From assembly GCA_021413595.1 (NCBI GenBank), contig JAIOQD010000099.1, forward strand, positions 1-10,993: 10,993 nt of DNA, in the 5' to 3' direction. This document shows positions 6,331-10,993 of this stretch, piece by piece (the first letter of the stretch is position 1; each line of letters starts with the position of its first letter). The notes below the pieces were generated by a model. The model did not search any database, was not told the DNA's origin, and saw nothing but the letters and a program-made list of their open reading frames with translations. Position numbers and translations under genes: made by a program. The stretch is from Bacteroidota bacterium. GTDB lineage: Bacteria > Bacteroidota > Bacteroidia > 2-12-FULL-35-15.

Positions 6331-7176
6331 TTAATTAACCACTTTACCGCGAATTACACTAAGTTTATCATAAATTTTGGCAAGTAAAGCTTTTTCAATT
6401 TCTCCATCTTTGTGCTCTTTGTATAGGTTTTGTAAATCTTTTAAATCCTCAATAAAAGGGTTGAAATCTTTTTCCTTTTCAAATTCCTTTAATAATTGAA
6501 CAAGTTTTTCCAAGGTATAACCTTCCTGAGCAACTTTTTGAAATAGCAACTCATTGTCTTTGTTTTTTGTTTCATCTTTAATTATACCAACAGTTAAATA
6601 TTGACTCTCAATCCAGCTTCCAACCAAAATTTGGGTTGCGGTTAACAACCGGTCATTTGAACGTAAATAATTATCCATTTCAGTATAGATCTGATCGATA
6701 ATCTTATTGATGGTATCTTTTTTATCAATATTGTTTTCTAATCTTGGTCCTACAATATTTTCGAAAATTTCAGCGCAACCAAGGCTTTTCGCTAAACCTC
6801 CTGCGGTTTTGAAATAACTTTTTACCTCAGAAAAATGCTCATTGGAAGACAAATAAACCAGATCAACAACATACACACCATAGTTCAACCCCTTTTTAGT
6901 TGTAGTAGTATATTTGGTTACATTATCAGTTGAGTTAACCAATCCTTGTTTAAACGGTATGTTCGATTTTGGCAAAAGTGTAATAATCTCAAATGGAGAA
7001 GGAATATTGATAATTAGCGTGTGAAATTTAAAATCGGCCAATTCATTTTCGGGCTGAGTTACGGGGCTTTTAGCAGTATCCTTTGCCAATTCAGTACCAT
7101 TGGATGTATCGGTTGCACTGTTATTGCAGGATGCAATTAAAACAACACAAGAAAAAAGAAATATTTTTTTTATCAT
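6331..7176 (-). CDS. Putative lipoprotein of unknown function, downstream of the siaC remnant
   Basis: The protein has 281 residues when started at the ATG at 7176. Upstream extension to a TTG at 7221 would put 15 residues before a good signal peptide and run into the siaC remnant, so I reject it. MIKKIFLFSCVVLIASC is a lipoprotein signal with lipobox IASC (14-17) and Cys17 as the lipidated residue. A low-complexity linker rich in Asn, Thr, Ser and Asp follows to about residue 45. The rest is a mixed region (for example LNYGVYVVDLVYLSS and LTATQILVGSWIESQYLTVGI) and a C-terminal helical stretch rich in Lys and Glu. I do not recognise a named domain or any catalytic motif. It starts 22 bases after the last codon of the siaC remnant and has no strong promoter of its own, so it was probably co-transcribed with siaC. 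A periplasm-facing role in the same pathway is possible but inferred only from position. Confidence 0.82.
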   Translation of the reverse strand: MIKKIFLFSCVVLIASCNNSATDTSNGTELAKDTAKSPVTQPENELADFKFHTLIINIPSPFEIITLLPKSNIPFKQGLVNSTDNVTKYTTTTKKGLNYGVYVVDLVYLSSNEHFSEVKSYFKTAGGLAKSLGCAEIFENIVGPRLENNIDKKDTINKIIDQIYTEMDNYLRSNDRLLTATQILVGSWIESQYLTVGIIKDETKNKDNELLFQKVAQEGYTLEKLVQLLKEFEKEKDFNPFIEDLKDLQNLYKEHKDGEIEKALLAKIYDKLSVIRGKVVN

Positions 7177-7198
7177 AAAATTAGGTTTTAAAACAGTT

Positions 7199-7439
7199 TT
7201 ATTTTTTTGTGAAAGAAACAAGATTGAAAGGTATCTTAATTATAGACTTATAGTCTTCACCGGCTTCCTGCATATCATCATCCTCCTGATTATAAAGCAA
7301 GCCACTCAAATAATGGTTTATAGAACAATAGTGTATTTTCAGGAATGGATTTTCCTTTTAATTCAAAATTTCCATTTGGATCAAAGTTGATTAAAGGCGT
7401 TTTTTGGGATTGTTGAACTATGTATGGATTTGTTGCCAT
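7199..7439 (-). pseudogene. SiaC-family (DUF1987) gene with an internal out-of-frame deletion
   Basis: SiaC proteins are small (about 125 residues) regulators whose phosphorylation is set by a kinase (SiaB) and a PP2C phosphatase (SiaA); in Pseudomonas aeruginosa SiaC controls the diguanylate cyclase SiaD. From the ATG at 7439 the frame reads a family-like N-terminus of 46 or so residues. It includes SQKTPLINFDPNGNFELKGKS in pieces (11-31), SIPENT (31-36) and FYKPLFEWL (39-47), then stops at TAA (7292-7290). A second frame, shifted by one base, resumes near 7294 with YNQEDDDMQEAGEDY and ends IIKIPFNLVSFTKK-stop at 7199. This is the characteristic family C-terminus. The two pieces meet directly, so about 50 central residues are absent, including the strand and helix that carry the phosphorylated Thr/Ser ('FNTSS' type) in intact members. 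The 49-residue product is unlikely to work. A promoter remains upstream. The family call rests on remembered patterns, not a search. Confidence 0.78.
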
Positions 7440-7477
7440 AATTAATTTAAAACGTTTTCAATCGAGGTTTAGGATAG

Positions 7478-7507
7478 CAAATTTATGTATAAAATCAAAA
7501 CTTCAAA
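7478..7507 (-). promoter_or_regulatory. Promoter of the siaC remnant/lipoprotein transcript
   Basis: On the minus strand, TTTG (7507-7504) is followed after 18 bases by TAAATTTG (7485-7478), a full TAnnTTTG match with near-usual spacing. The predicted start is about 30 bases before the siaC ATG. No comparable promoter precedes the lipoprotein gene, so this one may still drive it. Confidence 0.55.
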
Positions 7508-7574
7508 GAAATTTCTTCATTATTAGTGATAATGGTTGAAATATTCATTTTTTTGTAAGTCATAATAGATGTTA

Positions 7575-7751
7575 AGTAAAGTTTTCAAAATAAGTTCCTG
7601 AAAACTCAATTACGAAGCTTAAAAATAATTCTCCGAGTCTTCCCTTCGACTAGCTCAGGGTAAAACAAGCTCAGACTGACTGCTCGCAGGTCATATTGAG
7701 CTTGCCGAATATGTGTGCTGGATTTGAGGATGTTATTTTGAAAACTTTACT
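7575..7751. mobile_element. MITE-like non-coding element with 19-bp terminal inverted repeats
   Basis: AGTAAAGTTTTCAAAATAA at 7575-7593 and its exact reverse complement at 7733-7751 bound a 177-bp segment without coding capacity. Outside the perfect arms two more pairs form if A7574 is bulged. Inside is a second, imperfect inverted repeat: TTCGACTAGCTCA (7645-7657) against TGAGCTTGCCGAA (7697-7709), 11 of 13 positions pairing, with an extra CAAGCTCAG copy at 7666-7674. Sequences of the type 'CCCTTCGACAAGCTCAGG ... TGAGCTTGTCGAA' recur as dispersed intergenic repeats in many environmental bacteria, and this looks like a decayed copy. No convincing target-site duplication is visible: TGTTA flanks both sides (7570-7574, 7756-7760) but is offset by four bases on the right. 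It lies between the siaC promoter and the phosphatase gene. Apart from this element and two promoter-like signals, the gap 7440-7906 shows nothing. Confidence 0.6.
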
Positions 7752-7835
7752 AAGGTGTTAAATTAAAAGTATAGCCACTGAAAAATTCTAGACATACTTT
7801 AATTTGATTTGTGTAATCTTGAATTTATTATCTAT

Positions 7836-7843
7836 TATCTTTG
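7836..7843 (+). promoter_or_regulatory. Possible -7 box for the TPR-SpoIIE gene
   Basis: TATCTTTG matches TAnnTTTG. The nearest upstream TTTG (7808-7811) is 24 bases away, longer than usual, so support is partial. The resulting leader to the ATG at 8015 would be about 165 bases. Confidence 0.35.
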
Positions 7844-8014
7844 AGGGGGCTCATAAACATTTATTCTTTTTTATGATCGTTATAAGATGCAGCGTTTAAT
7901 AGCAAAATGATTTATCCTTTTTTTTCAAAAACAGGATTAAATAATTGTGTAAATCAATTGATAATAAAGGGAATGCAGGACAGGAATAACAACACTTTTG
8001 AAATACGATTACAA

Positions 8015-10042
8015 ATGAAGAAATGTTTTTATATTAAATGTCTTTTCTTATTGTTCTTTACTCAGCAATATTTCTATTTACCTGCTCAGGATCATCAATC
8101 GATCGATTCGGTCAGAAACTTTGTAAAATCCACTTCAAATGATACTGCAAAAATTTCCGGATTGATAATGCTTTCAAAACATTATCAAGATAATAATTCA
8201 GATAAAGCATTTGATTATGGAAAGCAAGCGCTGACTTTTTCTGTACAACTAAATAACCTGAAGGGGATGGGAGAAGCTTATAATAACCTTGGCGATCTTT
8301 ATTGGTATAAAGGGGATTACGGAGCTTCATCGGTACATTATTTCAAGGCATTAAAAATTTATGAAGATTTACAGGATAATGGTGCTATTGCCAATTGTTA
8401 TCGTAATATCGGGTGGATATATTACTATCAAAAAAAATATCCTGAAGCACTTAACTATTATAATAAATCACTCATTATCAATCAAAAGTTGAAAATGAAA
8501 GGAAAAATGGGGCAGAATTATAGTGATATGGGTACGGTTTACGCTGAACAAAAAAAATTTAATGATGCTATAAAAAGTTATAGCAATGCATTGGGAATTG
8601 TAAAAGAATCAAATAACAAAGAAGGAATGACTGCTATTTATGGCAATATGAGCATTGTTTATGAGGAAATGGGTAAACTCGATCTTGCTATTCAAACGAG
8701 TGAAAAATCGATAAAAATTGCTGAAGAAATTGGAAGTAAAAGGTATTTATCAGGTAATTATTCTATTCTTGGTTCTTTGTATGTGAAGGCTAAAAGATAT
8801 GATGCGGCAACCTTTGCTCTCAAAAAGGCATTGAACCTTTCAAAAGAAATTAAGGATAAAAGAGGTATAATAGAAGTCTATGGCAATTTTTCGAAACTTT
8901 TTGAAAAACAGAATGATTTCAAAAAGGCCCTTGAATACGCACAACTTACCGCCACGTTGACAGATAGTGTTTATAATGAAAACAACAATCGGCAGGCAAA
9001 TGAAATGACAACAAAATACGAATCTGAGAAAAAGGAGTTGATGATTGCCGGATTGGAAAAAGATAAAGCACTTTCAGATGAAAAATTTCAACGTGAAAAA
9101 AATTTCAAGATCTATCTTTTGATTTTTTTATTGTTTATTGCCTCTTTTGCGTTTGTTCTTTTTAGAGGAAATGTGCAAAAAAGAAAAGCAAACATTGCTC
9201 TGTCATTTGCTTATGAAGAAATTGAATTGAAAAATAAAGATATTTCTGATAGTATAAATTACTCCAAACGTATTCAAGATGCAAGTTTAGCGCCTAAAGA
9301 ACTCAAATACAAACTTTTTCCCGATACTTTTGTTTTATTTAGACCAAAAGATATTGTAAGTGGAGATTTTTATTGGTATGCTGAAAAAGATGGTAAAAAA
9401 TTAATAGCAGCCTGCGATTGTACAGGGCATGGAGTTCCGGGTGCGCTTATGAGTATGATTGGAAATAATATCCTCTATCAGATCGTAAACGAAAGGGGAA
9501 TTACAGCAGCTGACGAGATCTTGAATCATCTTCATAAAGAAGTTCGCAAGGCATTAAAACAGGAAGAACATGGTGCAACCAGAGATGGAATGGACATTGC
9601 TCTTATTTCCTTCAATAGCGAAACTGAAATTGAATATGCAGGAGCGCAGCGACCGTTGTGGATTTTAAAAAAAATCAAGAATGGAGAATTGAAAATGGAG
9701 CCAACCATGCATCTTACATCTTCTGGTTTCGAACTTTCTGAAATAAAACCTGACAAATTTTCAATTGGCGGGTACCAATCTGAAATTGAACGGAAATTTA
9801 CAAAGCATAAAATTTCCCTTTCAAAAGGAGATTGCATTTATATTTTTTCGGATGGGTTTGTGGATCAGTTTGGTGGTAAGGAAGGGAAAAAATTTATGAG
9901 CAAACGGTTCAAAGATCTTTTGCTGGCTAATTATTCCACGCCAATGCTCGAACAGGAAAATACATTGACCAAAACGTTCGAAACTTGGAAAGGAAGCCGA
10001 GAACAAGTGGATGATTTATTAGTGATTGGAATTAGAATTTAA
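8015..10042 (+). CDS. Membrane-bound TPR protein with SpoIIE-type PP2C serine/threonine phosphatase domain
   Basis: This is a probable sensor phosphatase. The extracytoplasmic TPR region is likely to detect a protein or peptide signal, and the cytoplasmic SpoIIE domain dephosphorylates Ser/Thr on a partner regulator. I start it at the ATG at 8015 (675 residues) because MKKCFYIKCLFLLFFTQQYFYLPAQ is a clear signal peptide; the earlier in-frame ATG at 7907 would bury it behind 36 extra residues. About seven TPRs of roughly 40 residues span 45-310 (repeated 'A-x-x-Y-x-N-L/I-G-x-x-Y', 'Y-x-x-A-x-x-x-Y-x-K-A-L'). A charged coiled-coil segment (about 322-364), one transmembrane helix (365-384) and a short linker follow. 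The SpoIIE domain (about 415-675) retains all PP2C metal-site motifs: SGDFYWY (D451), CDCTGHGVPGAL (D468), RDGMDIAL (D527), FSDGFVDQFGG (D613) and REQVDDLLVIGI (D666/D667). It is divergent from the siaC remnant, and SiaC-type proteins are natural substrates of such phosphatases. It ends overlapping the SDR gene by four bases. Confidence 0.93.
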   Translation: MKKCFYIKCLFLLFFTQQYFYLPAQDHQSIDSVRNFVKSTSNDTAKISGLIMLSKHYQDNNSDKAFDYGKQALTFSVQLNNLKGMGEAYNNLGDLYWYKGDYGASSVHYFKALKIYEDLQDNGAIANCYRNIGWIYYYQKKYPEALNYYNKSLIINQKLKMKGKMGQNYSDMGTVYAEQKKFNDAIKSYSNALGIVKESNNKEGMTAIYGNMSIVYEEMGKLDLAIQTSEKSIKIAEEIGSKRYLSGNYSILGSLYVKAKRYDAATFALKKALNLSKEIKDKRGIIEVYGNFSKLFEKQNDFKKALEYAQLTATLTDSVYNENNNRQANEMTTKYESEKKELMIAGLEKDKALSDEKFQREKNFKIYLLIFLLFIASFAFVLFRGNVQKRKANIALSFAYEEIELKNKDISDSINYSKRIQDASLAPKELKYKLFPDTFVLFRPKDIVSGDFYWYAEKDGKKLIAACDCTGHGVPGALMSMIGNNILYQIVNERGITAADEILNHLHKEVRKALKQEEHGATRDGMDIALISFNSETEIEYAGAQRPLWILKKIKNGELKMEPTMHLTSSGFELSEIKPDKFSIGGYQSEIERKFTKHKISLSKGDCIYIFSDGFVDQFGGKEGKKFMSKRFKDLLLANYSTPMLEQENTLTKTFETWKGSREQVDDLLVIGIRI

Positions 10043-10986
10043 ACTCTTGCTTTTAGCTCTTTCAACTGCACATCCAATATTTCCAATCCTTCCATAAACG
10101 AATGTGGATTATATCCCAGATCATGTTTTGCTTTATCAATTATAAAACCGGTGAATGGTGGGCGCTTTGCCGCTTGATTTAAAGTGACTGATTTTGATGG
10201 AGTAATTAATGATCTGTTCAGTTTGAAATAATCGGCTACTTTATAAACCAATTCTAAAATACTCATTGTTTCTTGTCCCGATAAATGGTAAATACCTGTT
10301 GCTCCTTTATCAGCAATCAAAATACAGCCATCAGCCAAATCCTCTGCAAGTGTTGGTGAACGGAATTGATCATCTACCACATTTATTTTTTGTCCTTTTG
10401 TTAATGCGTCTTTAGCCCACAGTACAATATTTGTTCGGCTCATATTATCAACTATTCCGTAAATAATAATAGTACGGGCAATGGCCCATTTTATCTTACT
10501 TTTTTGAACAATTTTTTCTGATTCAAATTTAGATTGAGCATAATAGCTTTGTGGATTCGGTATGTCCGTTTCCAGGTATTCAGATCCTTTTTCGCCATCA
10601 AAAATAAAATCAGTTGATAAGTGAATTAAGTGCGGACTTGTTTTTTTTTCTTCCTTCGATGAGGCTATGAGCGTTATCGCATCAATGATATTCTGTACTG
10701 CGGTAACATTTAATGCCCAGCATTCATCACGCTTGGTTTCGCAAGCATCAACGTTTGTCATGGCAGCAGTATTTAATACTACATCGGGTTTATATTTTGT
10801 GAATATTCTTTTTACTTCTTCTTTATTAGTAATATCAAGAGATTCGTAAGTATAACCCTCTTTTAAAACCAATCTATTTGCACCAAAAGAAGTTGCAATT
10901 ACTTGAACATCACTGCGTTTTATTAAATTGTAAACTAGTTTTTGGCCAAGTAAGCCATTACTTCCTGTAATTAAAATTTTTTTCAT
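10039..10986 (-). CDS. NAD(P)-dependent sugar-nucleotide reductase-like protein (RmlD/MAT2B-type extended SDR)
   Basis: RmlD-type enzymes reduce dTDP-4-dehydrorhamnose to dTDP-rhamnose; relatives with the same fold have other or unknown substrates. This one has 315 residues, close to RmlD length (about 300). ILITGSNGLLGQKLV (4-18) is the Rossmann GxxGxxG motif. VVLNTAAMTNVDACE (69-83) corresponds to the RmlD 'NAAAYT-VD-AE' block. LSTDFIFDG (123-131) holds the catalytic Ser/Thr, SYYAQSKFESE (147-157) the YxxxK pair Y149/K153, and ARTIIIYG (170-177) the RmlD-like 'R-T-x-x-x-Y-G'. DDQFRSPTLAEDLADG (205-220) matches the 'DQ-x-G-x-P-T' region, with Arg in place of Gly. GIYHLSGQETMS follows. No rmlA, rmlB or rmlC gene is adjacent, so I give no symbol and do not claim rhamnose synthesis. 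The ATG at 10986 fits the start of the fold; only seven upstream bases are visible. Confidence 0.85.
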   Translation of the reverse strand: MKKILITGSNGLLGQKLVYNLIKRSDVQVIATSFGANRLVLKEGYTYESLDITNKEEVKRIFTKYKPDVVLNTAAMTNVDACETKRDECWALNVTAVQNIIDAITLIASSKEEKKTSPHLIHLSTDFIFDGEKGSEYLETDIPNPQSYYAQSKFESEKIVQKSKIKWAIARTIIIYGIVDNMSRTNIVLWAKDALTKGQKINVVDDQFRSPTLAEDLADGCILIADKGATGIYHLSGQETMSILELVYKVADYFKLNRSLITPSKSVTLNQAAKRPPFTGFIIDKAKHDLGYNPHSFMEGLEILDVQLKELKARV

Positions 10987-10993
10987 AATTGGA

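Noticed and set aside
7100..7390. Plus-strand open frame of 96 codons
   Set aside because: It runs antisense to the lipoprotein start and the siaC remnant, starts with TTG, and has no family resemblance. The minus strand explains this sequence much better.
7199..7439. Programmed frameshift joining the two SiaC fragments
   Set aside because: The fragments are in different frames, but about 50 central residues are also missing, so shifting frame would not recreate the domain. No slippery site with a downstream structure is evident.
7907..8014. Start of the phosphatase gene at the ATG at 7907
   Set aside because: It would place 36 unrelated residues before an obvious signal peptide that begins at the ATG at 8015.
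9532..10006. Minus-strand open frames of 101 and 61 codons (9532-9837, 9821-10006) within the SpoIIE domain
   Set aside because: They are antisense to conserved PP2C motifs and are explained as shadow frames.
1..10993. tRNA genes, CRISPR arrays, integrase or transposase genes
   Set aside because: I looked for cloverleaf ends, regularly spaced repeats and transposase-like proteins in the gaps and open frames and saw none.

Overview
The window looks like a chromosomal segment of a Bacteroidota bacterium. It is AT-rich. Several upstream regions carry the Bacteroidota-type promoter pattern (TTTG about 20 bases before TAnnTTTG). The proteins are typical of the phylum: a long-form branched-chain aminotransferase, a YciO-like threonylcarbamoyl-AMP synthase relative, a TPR/transmembrane/SpoIIE phosphatase, and Cys-anchored lipoproteins. 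The class or order cannot be fixed from the sequence alone, and no plasmid or phage gene is visible.

Layout, left to right. Bases 1-623 hold the C-terminal two thirds of tsaD (t6A tRNA modification), followed on the same strand by a secreted, probably outer-membrane beta-barrel protein (669-1370). A minus-strand block follows: an unknown lipoprotein (1401-2099), ilvE (2240-3313), a TsaC/YciO-like protein (3484-4104) and a TalC-type transaldolase (4195-4842). Upstream of talC, in a 418-base gap, lies a gene for the small bacterial SRP RNA (5029-5124, minus) with its own promoter and U-rich tail. A GT2 polyprenyl-phosphate-type glycosyltransferase reads the other way (5261-6211). It meets a minus-strand lipoprotein gene (6331-7176) at a perfect 21-bp bidirectional terminator hairpin.

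The most interesting region is 7176-10042. Directly upstream of the lipoprotein gene, in the same orientation and apparently behind the same promoter, is a broken siaC-like gene (7199-7439). Its N-terminal 46 or so codons and its C-terminal 30 or so are both recognisable, but they lie in different frames, and about 50 middle codons, including the expected phospho-acceptor segment, are missing. Divergent from it is a 675-residue protein with TPRs, a transmembrane segment and a complete SpoIIE/PP2C phosphatase domain, the enzyme class that dephosphorylates SiaC in the SiaABCD pathway. Between them sits a 177-bp MITE-like element with perfect 19-bp terminal inverted repeats. The phosphatase gene ends tail to tail with an RmlD-like SDR gene (10039-10986), the two stop codons sharing one TTAA.

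Functionally the window mixes housekeeping (t6A synthesis, SRP, branched-chain amino acids, pentose phosphate) with envelope functions and one signalling locus that seems to have lost a component. I see no intact novel defence or mobile system. The decayed SiaC/phosphatase locus and the repeat elements are the parts that deserve a second look.
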